64,000 nt of DNA, taken from assembly GCA_000720805.1 (NCBI GenBank), contig JODI01000001.1:124001-188000 (forward strand), read 5' to 3'. Made by a program: the position numbers and the translations under genes. The notes under the pieces were generated by a model, which ran no database searches, was not told the DNA's origin, and worked only from the letters and a program-made list of their open reading frames with translations. Shown piece by piece: positions 41,373 to 49,922 of this stretch (position 1 is its first letter; each line of letters opens with the position of its first letter). Source of the DNA: Streptomyces violaceoruber. Its GTDB lineage: Bacteria; Actinomycetota; Actinomycetes; Streptomycetales; Streptomycetaceae.

Positions 41373-42584
41373 CTACACGACACCCCGGGCACGCAGTCCC
41401 GTCAACTGGTCCTCCGTCACTCCCGCGAGGGCGGTGAGTACTTCGGCGGTGTGCTCACCCAGGGCGGGCGGCGGGGCGTAGCCCTCGACGGGGGTCGCCG
41501 TGAAACGGATCGGGTTGGCGAGCAAGGGCAGGGGGCCCGACACCGGGTCCTCGACCTCGACCAGCATCCCCCGGTGCTGTATCTGCGGGTCGGCGAAGAC
41601 CTCGGGCATCTCGTTGAACGGGCCCGCGGGGACGTCGTGTGCGTCGAGTACGGACAGCCACTCGTCCCTGGTGCGGGTGCGCAGGATCGCCGCCAGCACG
41701 GGCAGGATCTCCTCGCGGTGGGAGATCCGGGCAGAGGTGGTGGCGAACCGGGGATCCTGGAGGAGGTCGGTGCGGTCGGCCGCCGCGCAGAACGCGGCGA
41801 ACTGCTTGTCGTTGCCCGCGACGAGGAAGATCGGCTTGTCCTCGCACTCGAAGGCCTGTGAGGGGATCCCGCCGTACCCGCCGTTGCCGCGCCGCTGCGG
41901 AACCTCGCCGGAGACCAGGTAGTTCATCGCGAAGTGGGACAGCGAGGCCAGACCGCAGTCCAGCAGCGACAGGTCGATGAACTGCCCCTCGCCGGTGGCG
42001 TCCCGGTGGCGCAGGGCCGCGAGGACGGCCGTGGAGGCATACAGCCCCGTCAGGATGTCGATCATGCTGACGCCGACCTTCATCGGCTCCTCCGGGTGCC
42101 CGGAGACGCTCATCATCCCGGACATGGCCTGGAAGATGCCGTCGTAGCCGGGGCGGTCGGCGTACGGGCCCGTCTGGCCGAAGCCGGTGACCGAGAGGTA
42201 GACGAGGCGCGGGTTGAGTCGCCGCAGGCTCTCGTGGTCGAGGCCGTACTTCGCCAGCGTGCCCGTCCGGAAGTTCTCGACCAGCACGTCCGACCGCGCG
42301 GCGAGGGCGCGGACCAGCTCCTGCCCCTCGGCGGTCGCGTGGTTGACGGTGACCGACCGCTTGTTGCGGTTGCAGGCGAGGTAGAACGCGGCGGTGTCGG
42401 TCCGGTCGCCCTCGGGCCCCGGCGCGAAGGGCGGGCCGTACGTCCGGGAGTCGTCCCCCGATCCGGGACGCTCGACCTTGATCACTTCGGCGCCCAGGTC
42501 GGCCAGCATCTGGGTGGCCAGGGGCGCGGCGAGGATGCGGGACAGATCGAGCACGCGGATCCCGGCCAGTGCGGTCGACGGCAT
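41373..42584 (-). CDS. Class III (CaiB/BaiF) acyl-CoA transferase
   Basis: A 403-residue CoA-transferase. VLDLSRILAAPLATQMLADLGAEVIKVE opens the protein, and the catalytic Asp is predicted at residue 148 in DRPGYDGIFQAMSG. GEHTAEVLTALAG closes it. The ATG follows AGAGGGAGA. It is divergent from the 42731 operon across a promoter with two AT-rich elements. A second class III transferase (15408) in the window suggests distinct donor or acceptor acids. Confidence 0.89.
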   Translation of the reverse strand: MPSTALAGIRVLDLSRILAAPLATQMLADLGAEVIKVERPGSGDDSRTYGPPFAPGPEGDRTDTAAFYLACNRNKRSVTVNHATAEGQELVRALAARSDVLVENFRTGTLAKYGLDHESLRRLNPRLVYLSVTGFGQTGPYADRPGYDGIFQAMSGMMSVSGHPEEPMKVGVSMIDILTGLYASTAVLAALRHRDATGEGQFIDLSLLDCGLASLSHFAMNYLVSGEVPQRRGNGGYGGIPSQAFECEDKPIFLVAGNDKQFAAFCAAADRTDLLQDPRFATTSARISHREEILPVLAAILRTRTRDEWLSVLDAHDVPAGPFNEMPEVFADPQIQHRGMLVEVEDPVSGPLPLLANPIRFTATPVEGYAPPPALGEHTAEVLTALAGVTEDQLTGLRARGVV

Positions 42585-42615
42585 CTGGGTCTCCCTCTGT
42601 TCACGGACAGCGAAT

Positions 42616-42633
42616 CAGTTATATAAATAATAC
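42616..42633. promoter_or_regulatory. AT-rich element proximal to the CoA-transferase gene
   Basis: CAGTTATATAAATAATAC, 32 bases upstream of the minus-strand start, begins with the same CAGTTAT as the element at 28183. Confidence 0.45.
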
Positions 42634-42685
42634 ATCTAGCCTGCTGACTGCGTGCCGCATGATTGCTTCAACTATCCAATTCATG

Positions 42686-42702
42686 TAACTATATGGATCG
42701 GC
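42686..42702. promoter_or_regulatory. AT-rich element proximal to the 42731 operon
   Basis: TAACTATATGGATCGGC matches TAACTATATAGATCGGC at 773-789 in 16 of 17 positions. In both places it lies between divergent catabolic transcripts. Confidence 0.6.
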
Positions 42703-42730
42703 CGACAGGCCGGGACCGGAGGGCGTGCTG

Positions 42731-43222
42731 ATGACCGTCGCGGCGAGGACCCTCACCGAACACGAACAGCGCGAACGCCGGGCCTGGTTCCGGACCCGGT
42801 GGGAGCGCGGCGTCGCCTTCAACCGCCGCTGCGGTATCCGCGTGACGCGCTGGGACCCGGACGGAGTCGAGATCGTCCTCCCCTACGCCGAGTCCCTCTC
42901 CGCCCACGAGGACGTCTTCCACGGCGGCGTGATCTCCTCCCTCATCGACACCGCCGGCGCCGGAGCCGTGATCGCCGGGCACGACTTCGCCAAGGGGAGC
43001 CGGCTGAGCACCGTGTCGATGTCGGTGCAGTACCTCGCGCCCGCCCGCGGCCGTGAGGCGGTCGCGTACGCGCGCTGTGTGCGGCGGGGCGGCCGGGTGC
43101 ACTTCGCCGACGTCGACGTGATGGCCGACGGACGCATCTGCGCCCGCGGACAGGTGGTCGTGACCATCTCCGGGGAGCGGCCCGGTGTCGGCGACCCGAT
43201 CGAACCGCTGGACGAGGAGTGA
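42731..43222 (+). CDS. PaaI-like hot-dog thioesterase
   Basis: A 163-residue hot-dog fold protein of the PaaI/YdiI group, which hydrolyses acyl-CoA thioesters and can relieve CoA trapping by dead-end intermediates. AHEDVFHGGVISSLIDTAGAGAV carries the catalytic-loop pattern HGG with an acidic residue nearby, and STVSMSVQYLAPARG is the conserved strand. The ATG at 42731 has GGAGGG 7 bases upstream; an upstream GTG (42725) is too close to it. It is the first gene of the 42731-47675 operon and is followed 4 bases on by a crotonase. Confidence 0.85.
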   Translation: MTVAARTLTEHEQRERRAWFRTRWERGVAFNRRCGIRVTRWDPDGVEIVLPYAESLSAHEDVFHGGVISSLIDTAGAGAVIAGHDFAKGSRLSTVSMSVQYLAPARGREAVAYARCVRRGGRVHFADVDVMADGRICARGQVVVTISGERPGVGDPIEPLDEE

Positions 43223-43226
43223 CGTG

Positions 43227-44087
43227 ATGCCCGAGGAGCCCGTGGTGTCCGCTGAGGACCTGGACCTGGTGCTGTACGAGGTCGACGAGGACGGCGTGGC
43301 CACCGTCACCCTGAACCGGCCCGAGCGCAAGAACGCCTGGAGCATCCCGATGGAGCGCCGCTTCTTCGCCCTCCTCGACGAGGCCGCGCAGGACCCCGCC
43401 GTCCGGGTGGTGATCGTCACGGGGGCGGGCCGGGCCTTCTGTCCCGGGATGGACATGCAGCGGCTGGAACAGAACTCGCAGCCCGGCGAGTCCCTCAACC
43501 TCCAGGCCCGCGTCCCCATGTACAGCAGGCGGACCATGCCGAAGCCGATGATCGCCGCCGTCAACGGCGCCTGCGCGGGCATCGGCCTGGTCCAGGCCCT
43601 CATCTGCGACGTACGCTTCGCCGCCCGCGGGGCCCGCTTCACCACCGCCTTCACCCGCCGCGGCCTGGCCGGCGAGTACAACCTCCCGTACGTGCTGCCG
43701 CGCGTCATCGGCCTGGAGAACGCGCTCGACCTGCTGCTGTCCGGCCGGGTCTTCGACGCCGACGAGGCCAAGGATCTCGGCCTCGTCAGCCGCGTCGTCG
43801 AACCAGAGGACCTGCTCGACGCCGCCCGCGCCTACGCCCGGGACATCGCCCGCAACTGCTCCCCGCGCGCCATGGCCGTCGTACGCCACCAGGTGTACGG
43901 CGACCTGGACCGCCCCTTCACCGACGCCCTGGCCCGCTCCTACTCCGCCATGGAGTTCTTCGCGGGCTCACCGGACTTCCGCGAGGGCGTGGCGAGCTTC
44001 GTGGAGAAGCGGGAGCCGAAGTTCGAGGGACTGCCGCCGGACTTCGACCCGGACGAGGCCACCCGGGACGCGTTCCTGCCGTACTGA
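43227..44087 (+). CDS. Enoyl-CoA hydratase family protein
   Basis: A 286-residue crotonase-fold protein. NRPERKNAWSIPMERRFF, AFCPGMDMQRLEQ and AAVNGACAGIGLVQALICDVRFA are core blocks, and a catalytic Glu is kept in GLAGEYNLPYVLPR. The usual CAGAD loop is CPGMD. The ATG at 43227 follows GAGGAG with a 7-base gap. It is paralogous to 50071 (NGACAGIG and CPGMDM shared). The 3' end, including the stop, has been tandemly duplicated. Confidence 0.87.
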   Translation: MPEEPVVSAEDLDLVLYEVDEDGVATVTLNRPERKNAWSIPMERRFFALLDEAAQDPAVRVVIVTGAGRAFCPGMDMQRLEQNSQPGESLNLQARVPMYSRRTMPKPMIAAVNGACAGIGLVQALICDVRFAARGARFTTAFTRRGLAGEYNLPYVLPRVIGLENALDLLLSGRVFDADEAKDLGLVSRVVEPEDLLDAARAYARDIARNCSPRAMAVVRHQVYGDLDRPFTDALARSYSAMEFFAGSPDFREGVASFVEKREPKFEGLPPDFDPDEATRDAFLPY

Positions 44088-44137
44088 CCAGCCGTACGCG
44101 TTCCTGCCGTACTGACCGGCCGTACTGACCAGCCGTA
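44069..44137 (+). repeat. 28-bp tandem duplication covering the stop codon of the 43227 gene
   Basis: The 28 bases at 44069-44096 recur at 44097-44124 with one change (CCAGCC to CCGGCC), followed by a partial third copy, CTGACCAGCCGTA, at 44125-44137. The first copy contains the last codons and stop codon of the gene. Confidence 0.9.
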
Positions 44138-44209
44138 AAGGGCCTGCCGCACCGACCAGCACCACCGAACTGCCGTACAGATCCGCTGTTGCGACCGAGG
44201 AGCACGACG

Positions 44210-44662
44210 ATGACAGGGCAGCCGTTCCCCGTCGAGGCCGGGCACATCATGATGTTCGCCCGCGCCATCGGCGACGAGAACCCGGCGTACGCGGGCGAGT
44301 CGGCGCTCGCACCGCCCACCTTCACGATGGCGAGCGCGCACTACGACCCGGCATACCACCTGCGTCCCAAGCCGGACGAGGACTGGTTCGGGTCGGGACG
44401 CGACGCCGGTGTCATGGCCGAGGGCGCCGGCGGCCTGCACGCCGAGCAGCACTTCGAGTACCACCGCCCGGTGCGCGCCGGAGAGACGCTCTACGCGCAC
44501 AACAGCACCGGACGCAGCTGGGAGAAGCAGGGCCGAACCGGCCGGCTGCTCTTCAGCGAGCGCATCACCGAGTACCGGGACGCCGAGGGCGAGCCGGTCG
44601 TCAGCGCCGTGACCGTGGCCGTCGTCCCCGAGGGCCCGGCGACCCCGAAGGACGCCCGATGA
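44210..44662 (+). CDS. MaoC-like hydratase subunit, N-terminal-half type
   Basis: A 150-residue hot-dog protein like the non-catalytic N-terminal half of MaoC hydratases. VEAGHIMMFARAIGDENPAYAGE begins it, and HAEQHFEYHRPVRAGETLYAHNSTG is the second conserved block. The gene overlaps the second MaoC gene by 4 bases. Such pairs form heterodimeric or heterotetrameric enoyl-CoA hydratases in steroid side-chain degradation and in mycolate synthesis. Catalysis is probably by the partner. Confidence 0.85.
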   Translation: MTGQPFPVEAGHIMMFARAIGDENPAYAGESALAPPTFTMASAHYDPAYHLRPKPDEDWFGSGRDAGVMAEGAGGLHAEQHFEYHRPVRAGETLYAHNSTGRSWEKQGRTGRLLFSERITEYRDAEGEPVVSAVTVAVVPEGPATPKDAR

Positions 44663-45081
44663 GCCTGAGCCCGGACGACATCAAGGTCGGCGAGACGCGC
44701 GAGAGCATCCTCGTCGACGACCTCAAGCGCACCCGGATCGTGCAGTACGCCGGCGCCTCCGGCGACTTCAACCCCCTGCACACCGACGAGCGGTTCGCCG
44801 TCGAGGCCGCCGGATATCCCGGCGTCTTCGCCCACGGCATGCTGACGATGGGCATGACCGGCCGCGTCCTCACCGACTGGGTCGGCGCCGAGGCGCTGCT
44901 GCGCTACGGCGTGCGCTTCAAGGCCCAGGTCTGGCCCGGCGACACCCTGACGGCCACGGCCACCGTCGAGTCGATCGAGGACACGCCCGCCGGCCCGGTC
45001 GCCCACTTCGCCCTGCGCACCGTCAACCAGGACGGCGTCGAGGTGGTCACCGGCACCGCGGCGGCCCGCCTGGAGCCCTGA
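44659..45081 (+). CDS. MaoC-like enoyl-CoA hydratase, catalytic subunit
   Basis: A 140-residue hot-dog hydratase. YAGASGDFNPLHTDERFA contains the Asp and His of the (R)-specific hydratase motif, and GVFAHGMLTMGMTGRVL follows. The ATG overlaps the partner stop (ATGA), indicating a fixed stoichiometry. The pair probably hydrates the enoyl-CoA formed by one of the ACADs. Confidence 0.88.
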   Translation: MSLSPDDIKVGETRESILVDDLKRTRIVQYAGASGDFNPLHTDERFAVEAAGYPGVFAHGMLTMGMTGRVLTDWVGAEALLRYGVRFKAQVWPGDTLTATATVESIEDTPAGPVAHFALRTVNQDGVEVVTGTAAARLEP

Positions 45082-45085
45082 ACCG

Positions 45086-46558
45086 ATGGCCGCCGCGCAG
45101 AACGGGACGCAGGCGGCCACCTGGACCGCCCTGGTGAGCCTCGCCTACGACCACACCCGCCCCGCCGCCCGTTTCGGCGACCTGACCTGGTCCGGGCGTG
45201 AACTCCTCGACCGGGCGGCCGGCGCGGCCGACTGGCTGGACACCCTCGGCGTGGAGCCCGGTACGCCGGTACCCGCCCTGGCCGCCACCTCCGCCGACGC
45301 CCTGGCCCTGGTGATCGGCGGCGCCGGCTCCGGCCACCCGCTCGCCCCGCTCGGCGTCCGCATGACCGCCTACGAGCTCGCGGACGTGGTGACGGCAACG
45401 GACTCCCCCGTCCTGCTGGCCCAGCCCGAGTTCGCCGACCTCGGCAGACAGGTCGCCGAGCTCTCCGGGCGACGGTTCGCCGTCGTGCCGGAACTGCGCG
45501 CCGGTTCAAGGGAGTTGACCGCGGAACCCGGCGACCTCGCCGCCGTCCTGCATACCTCCGGCACCACAGGCCGGCCCAAGCCCGTCCCCATGACCCAGCG
45601 ACGCCTGGCCGCTCGGGCCCGCGTCAACGGGCACCTGTGCGCCCTCGACCCCGACAGTTTCTACGGCGGCAGCGCCCCCTTCCACCACATCGCGGGCCTC
45701 GGCAACATCGCCGTCGCCCTCGCCGCCGGCGCGCTGATCACCGGCCTGCCCCGCTTCACCGTCGAGGGCTGGACCCTGCTGCGGGACCTCGGCACCACAC
45801 ACACCAGCATGGTCCCGGCGATGCTGGAGACGCTGCTGGCGGCCGGGCAGGCCCGCCACGAGACACTGCGGACCCTCCAGTACGGCGGCGCACCCGTCCG
45901 CCCCGGCACCCTGCGGCGGACCTACGAGGCGATGCCCGGCGTGCGCATGCTCAACATGTTCGGCCAGACCGAGGGCTCGCCGATCAGCGTGCTCACCCCC
46001 GAGGACCACCGGGAAGCGGTCGCCGGACGCACCGAGTTGCTGCGGTCGGTGGGACGGCCCGCCCCCGGCGTCGAGCTCAGGGTCCACGCCCCCGGGCCGG
46101 ACGGCGTCGGCGAGATCCATGCCCGCGCCGACCACCTCTTCCGGATCGACGCCGAAGGCTGGCTGCACAGCGGCGACCTGGGCCGCGTGGCCGAGGACGG
46201 CTATCTCTACCTGCTCGGCCGGAGCACCGACATGATCATCCGCGGTGGGGAGAACGTCCACCCGCTGGAGGTGGAGACGGTCCTGTCCGCGCACCCCGCC
46301 GTGGCGGACGTCGCGGTCACCGGCGTCCCCGACGAGCGGCTCGGACAGACCGTCGTCGCCTTCGTGGTCCCCACCGATCCCGACGCCCCGCCGGAACCGG
46401 CGGCGCTCAGGAGCCACACCCGGGCCCGGCTGTCCGGGTTCAAGGTCCCCGTCCGCTGGTGGTTCGTGGACGACCTGCCCCGCAACGCCAACGGCAAGGT
46501 CGTACGCCGGAATCTCCGGGAACCCACCGCGTTCGAAGGAGAGACACATGACGCTTGA
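45086..46558 (+). CDS. AMP-dependent acyl-CoA synthetase (canonical motifs)
   Basis: A 490-residue ANL ligase. The P-loop is LHTSGTTGRPKPVPMT, GQTEGSPIS is A5, GWLHSGDLGRVAEDGYLYLLGR is A7-A8 and LPRNANGKVVRRNL is the catalytic-lysine motif A10. It contrasts with the altered ligase at 21062. The ATG lies 4 bases after the MaoC stop and the end overlaps the serine hydrolase start. It activates an acid in the middle of the 42731 operon. Confidence 0.9.
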   Translation: MAAAQNGTQAATWTALVSLAYDHTRPAARFGDLTWSGRELLDRAAGAADWLDTLGVEPGTPVPALAATSADALALVIGGAGSGHPLAPLGVRMTAYELADVVTATDSPVLLAQPEFADLGRQVAELSGRRFAVVPELRAGSRELTAEPGDLAAVLHTSGTTGRPKPVPMTQRRLAARARVNGHLCALDPDSFYGGSAPFHHIAGLGNIAVALAAGALITGLPRFTVEGWTLLRDLGTTHTSMVPAMLETLLAAGQARHETLRTLQYGGAPVRPGTLRRTYEAMPGVRMLNMFGQTEGSPISVLTPEDHREAVAGRTELLRSVGRPAPGVELRVHAPGPDGVGEIHARADHLFRIDAEGWLHSGDLGRVAEDGYLYLLGRSTDMIIRGGENVHPLEVETVLSAHPAVADVAVTGVPDERLGQTVVAFVVPTDPDAPPEPAALRSHTRARLSGFKVPVRWWFVDDLPRNANGKVVRRNLREPTAFEGETHDA

Positions 46559-47675
46559 CCACTCGGTCGTCGCCCCGGAAACCGTCGGCGTCGACCCGCA
46601 CCGCCTGGACGTGCTCCTGCGCCGGATCCGCCTGGAGGTCGAGCACGGACCACTGCCGTCCGCCCAGGTCGCCGTGGCACGGAGCGGGCGGCTGGTGGCC
46701 TTCGAGACCTGGGGGGACGCCGAACCCGACACCCGGTACGTCCTGCAGTCCGTCGGGCGGTCGATCGTCGCGGGCGCGGTGTGGAAGCTGATCGGCGACG
46801 GCCTGCTGGACGTGTCCGAGCAAGTCGCCGCGATCATCCCGGAGTTCGCGCCGAACGGGAAGGACGAGGTGACGGTCGAGCAGGTCCTCACGCACACCGC
46901 CGGCTTCCCCTTCGCACCGCTCGGGTACCCGAAGATGCTCGACCGCGAGCAACGCCTCGCCGCCTTCGGCCGCTGGCGGCTCGACCATCCGCCGGGCAGC
47001 CGCTTCCAGTTCCACCTCACCTCGGCGGCCTGGCTGATCGCCGAGATCGTGGAGCGGCGTACCGGCCTGGCGTTCGCCGACTACCTGCGCGACCGGATCG
47101 CCGGGCCGCTCGGCCTGTCCTCCCTCGAACTCGGCGTCCCGGCGGACCGCCAGGCAGGCACCGTCGCCCCGATGACCGCCACCGACCGCACGAGCGACGA
47201 GCAGAAGCCCGACCCCTGGGGCCCCTGGTACCTGTCCGACCCGCGGGTGCTCGCCGCCGGGGAACCCAGCCACGCGCTGGTCGCCACCGCCGCCGACGTC
47301 GCCCTGTACTTCCAGGCATTGGAGCACTCGGGCCTGTGGAAGCCGCAGGCGGTGGCCGAGGGCACCCGGATCCGGCTGACGGAGCTCCCGTACGGGGAGC
47401 AGATCTACGGGGGCGGCGGCAACCGCCGTACCAGCATGGGCCTGTTCGTCACCGTGGCCGGACCGGACGCCGGCAGCAACCTGCCGTCCACCGGCTCACC
47501 CGCCCTCTTCGGCAGCGCCGGAGCCGCCTACCAACTCGGTTTCCTGGACCCGGAGTCCGGCCTGTCCTTCGTCTGCCTGAGCAACGGCTACCCCCTTGCC
47601 GGCTACGACCACTCCCGGCGCGGCACCGCCCTGCTCACGAACATCGCGAACCTCGCCGCGGACCTCACGGACTAG
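46548..47675 (+). CDS. Beta-lactamase-fold serine hydrolase with an S-x-x-R motif
   Basis: A 375-residue class C beta-lactamase-like or esterase-like protein. The SxxK site is expected in VLQSVGRSIVAGAVWKLIG, but it reads Ser68-Val-Gly-Arg71, so the general-base lysine is Arg. HTAGFPFAPLG and GSRFQFHLTSAAWLIAEIVERRTG match related esterases, and GSPALFGSAGAAYQLGF is near the KTG position. The ATG overlaps the ligase end and follows GAAGGAGA. Esterase, amidase or lactone-opening activity is possible if the substitution is tolerated. Confidence 0.8.
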   Translation: MTLDHSVVAPETVGVDPHRLDVLLRRIRLEVEHGPLPSAQVAVARSGRLVAFETWGDAEPDTRYVLQSVGRSIVAGAVWKLIGDGLLDVSEQVAAIIPEFAPNGKDEVTVEQVLTHTAGFPFAPLGYPKMLDREQRLAAFGRWRLDHPPGSRFQFHLTSAAWLIAEIVERRTGLAFADYLRDRIAGPLGLSSLELGVPADRQAGTVAPMTATDRTSDEQKPDPWGPWYLSDPRVLAAGEPSHALVATAADVALYFQALEHSGLWKPQAVAEGTRIRLTELPYGEQIYGGGGNRRTSMGLFVTVAGPDAGSNLPSTGSPALFGSAGAAYQLGFLDPESGLSFVCLSNGYPLAGYDHSRRGTALLTNIANLAADLTD

Positions 47676-47681
47676 AAGGCG

Positions 47682-47722
47682 GATCTGAGCCCGGTACCGG
47701 ATTCCGGTACCGGGCTCAGATC
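47682..47722. terminator. Perfect 19-bp hairpin terminator between convergent operons
   Basis: GATCTGAGCCCGGTACCGG (47682-47700) and its exact complement (47704-47722) flank a 3-base loop. It starts 7 bases after the serine hydrolase stop and ends 15 bases from the amidohydrolase stop, so it can end both transcripts. Confidence 0.92.
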
Positions 47723-47736
47723 TGTTCCTGGCGACC

Positions 47737-48918
47737 TCAGCGGCTGATCAGCTGCTGGGCGTTGTTGAACATGATGTCGTCCTGCGCGGACTCGTCGAGT
47801 TCCGCGATGAGCTTGCGGAAGTCGGCCGGATTGGCCAGGCCCTCCGCGTGCGGGAAGTCGGAACCCATCACGATGGACTCGTGGTAGCCGAGCCGCTTGA
47901 CGACGTTCACGATGTCGTCCTCGGGATAGGGCACCACGCGGACGTGCTTGCGGAAGACCTGGCTGGGGCGCTCGGCCAACTGCCCGCCGATCCAGGGGCC
48001 GTTGCGCCCCATGCCCCGGCTCTTGTCCATGTGGCGCACGAAGTGCGGCACCCATTCGGAGCCGAACTCGGACACCAGGACGTTGATGTCGGGGAACCGG
48101 CCGAAGAGGTTGTCGAAGATCAGGGCGGACAGCGTCTCCTCGACGGGGCGCTGGCCGTAGGTGTTCTGCCACTGCCAGGCCGACATCCGGAAGTGGATGG
48201 GGTTCGGGTCGTAGCCCCAGGAGGGCGCCACCTGCGAGTTGTAGTAGAACTCGCTGATGTGGTAGCAGACGCTCGCCTTCGCCTCGTTGACCAGTTTCCA
48301 GAACGGGTCGAAGTACGGGTCGCCCGGCGAGCGGCCGTACACGGGGCCGGTGGGCAGCAGGATGAAGCGGGCGCCCTGGTTCAGGACGTACTCCAACTCC
48401 TTGACCGCGCTGGGCAGATCACGCAGTGACAGCAGCGCGGGGGCGTAGATGCGGCCCAGGTGGTTGAAGCCCCAGACCTCGTTCATGTACCGGTTGAAGG
48501 AGTGGTAGTTGGCGTAGAGCGGCTCGACGCCCTTCACGTACTCCTCGGCGACCAGTGCCCAGCCGCCCGGGTAGATGATCGTCTGGTCCAGGCCCTGCTC
48601 GTCCATGACCCGCAGCCGGGCGTCGCGGTTCTGGTACGACTCGTGCATCGGCTCGAACTGGTACGTCTCCTCGGGATTGCCCGAGGCCATCGCCTTGAGC
48701 ATCTCCTTCAGCGAACCGGGACGGTAGACCTGTCCGAACTCCGGTTCCAGGCATACGACGATCCGGTCGCCGGCGAGGATCACCTCCCGCCCGTCCGGCA
48801 GGGTCACCGGTGCGACGGCCGCACCGAGGAACTCCTTCGGGAGGTAGCGGGTGAAGGAGTCCCGCTCCTCGTACATGTGCTGGTCGCAGTCGAAGATTCG
48901 CTTGCGCTGTTCGGCCAT
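47737..48918 (-). CDS. Amidohydrolase_2 (ACMSD/LigW-like) family protein
   Basis: A 393-residue TIM-barrel metal-dependent hydrolase or decarboxylase. FDCDQHMYEERDS near the N-terminus gives the D-x-x-x-H variant of the first metal motif, CYHISEFYYN the central His and GSDFPHAEGLANP the C-terminal Asp. Members of this family carry out ring-opening hydrolysis or non-oxidative decarboxylation of carboxylates. GGAGGCGACGGGC precedes the ATG. It is transcribed from the AT-rich promoter at 48949-48981. Confidence 0.87.
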   Translation of the reverse strand: MAEQRKRIFDCDQHMYEERDSFTRYLPKEFLGAAVAPVTLPDGREVILAGDRIVVCLEPEFGQVYRPGSLKEMLKAMASGNPEETYQFEPMHESYQNRDARLRVMDEQGLDQTIIYPGGWALVAEEYVKGVEPLYANYHSFNRYMNEVWGFNHLGRIYAPALLSLRDLPSAVKELEYVLNQGARFILLPTGPVYGRSPGDPYFDPFWKLVNEAKASVCYHISEFYYNSQVAPSWGYDPNPIHFRMSAWQWQNTYGQRPVEETLSALIFDNLFGRFPDINVLVSEFGSEWVPHFVRHMDKSRGMGRNGPWIGGQLAERPSQVFRKHVRVVPYPEDDIVNVVKRLGYHESIVMGSDFPHAEGLANPADFRKLIAELDESAQDDIMFNNAQQLISR

Positions 48919-48948
48919 GCCCGTCGCCTCCGGACCCCAGGAGCTAGC

Positions 48949-48981
48949 TATTCAGTACGCCTTCTATAATTATCTAACTGT
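48949..48981. promoter_or_regulatory. AT-rich bipartite element upstream of the amidohydrolase
   Basis: TATTCAGT, 7 bases, then CTATAATTATCTAACTGT; this duplicates the arrangement at 37686-37718 with identical spacing. It lies between two minus-strand genes, so it probably controls the amidohydrolase. Confidence 0.65.
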
Positions 48982-49084
48982 TTATCGAGCGCAAGGGGTG
49001 GGTGGAGGTCGGCTCGTCGCCGTGAAGGGGCGGCCCGCCGCGGCGGGGAGGCGGGCTGCCGCGGGGGAGTCCGGTCGAGTCCGT

Positions 49085-49888
49085 TCAGTCGAGGAGTTCG
49101 AGCACCGTCTTGGGCCCGGCCGCGTTCACGACGTCGTCGGCGCTGGAGATGTGCCGCTGCCACAGCTTCTCGGCCTCCTCCGCCTTGCCGGACTCGATCA
49201 GGCCGACCATCCGCACGTGCGCCCGGTGTCCCTTGAGGGCCTGCGCCTTCTGGGTCTCGGCATCGGTGGCGCCCGCGGTGTACGAGGCGTTGGCGCGGTC
49301 GATGATGTTGCGCAGCATGCCGCACAGCAGGATCAGTGTCTGGTTGCCGGTGAGCTCGACCAGGAGGGCGTGGAAGGCGTCCTGCGCGTCCACCAGGGAG
49401 AGCGGGTCGTCCAGGACGGCCTTCTCGGCCGCCACCGCGTCACGCAGCCGCTTGATGTCGTCCGCCGTGTGCTTGACGGCGAGCTGGCGGGCGCAGGGCG
49501 GCTCGATGAGGGCCGCCGCGCGGTAGATGTCACCCAGGGTGGCGCCGCGGTACTCGAGGATCAGTCCGGCGAAACGGGCGGCGACGTCGGCGTCGGGCGC
49601 GCTCACCCGGGCGCCGCCGTGGGCGCCGCGGCGCACCGTGATCAGGGACTCCGACTCCAGGACACGGAAGGCCTCGCGCAGGGTCGGGCGCGAGATGCCG
49701 AACTGCTCCATCAGGCCGGACTCCGGCGGCAGCGCGTCGCCCGGCTTCAGTTCGCCCCGTACGATCTGGCGGCGCAGGTGCGCGGCGACCAGCTCGGCGG
49801 TCTTCGGTACCCGCACCTGGCGACCGACGCGATTGCGGGAGGGGGCGGGCACGATCGCCGTTTCTGCTGCACGGGCTGCCTCGGCCAC
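49085..49888 (-). CDS. FadR-subfamily (FCD) GntR transcriptional regulator, paralogue of 28262
   Basis: A 267-residue regulator with the GntR winged helix at about residues 25-95 (ESGLMEQFGISRPTLREAFR, then TVRRGAHGGARV) and an FCD effector domain with IEPPCARQLAVKHTADDIKR and AFHALLVELTGNQTL. The GTG start is preceded by GGAGACC. It shares long blocks with the 28262 protein, including VRVPKxAELVAAxLRR and SRPTLREAFRVLESESLI. Two related sites flank its divergent promoter (49904-49922 and 50009-50029), which suggests autoregulation plus control of the 50071 operon. Confidence 0.9.
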   Translation of the reverse strand: MAEAARAAETAIVPAPSRNRVGRQVRVPKTAELVAAHLRRQIVRGELKPGDALPPESGLMEQFGISRPTLREAFRVLESESLITVRRGAHGGARVSAPDADVAARFAGLILEYRGATLGDIYRAAALIEPPCARQLAVKHTADDIKRLRDAVAAEKAVLDDPLSLVDAQDAFHALLVELTGNQTLILLCGMLRNIIDRANASYTAGATDAETQKAQALKGHRAHVRMVGLIESGKAEEAEKLWQRHISSADDVVNAAGPKTVLELLD

Positions 49889-49903
49889 GGTGGGGTCTCC
49901 TCA

Positions 49904-49922
49904 TATAGCCAAATGAATCGTC
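49904..49922. promoter_or_regulatory. Operator candidate next to the second GntR gene
   Basis: Read on the minus strand it is GACGATTCATTTGGCTATA, matching GATGATTCATCTAGCTATA at 50011-50029 in 16 of 19 positions. It is 15 bases upstream of the GntR start codon. Confidence 0.55.
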
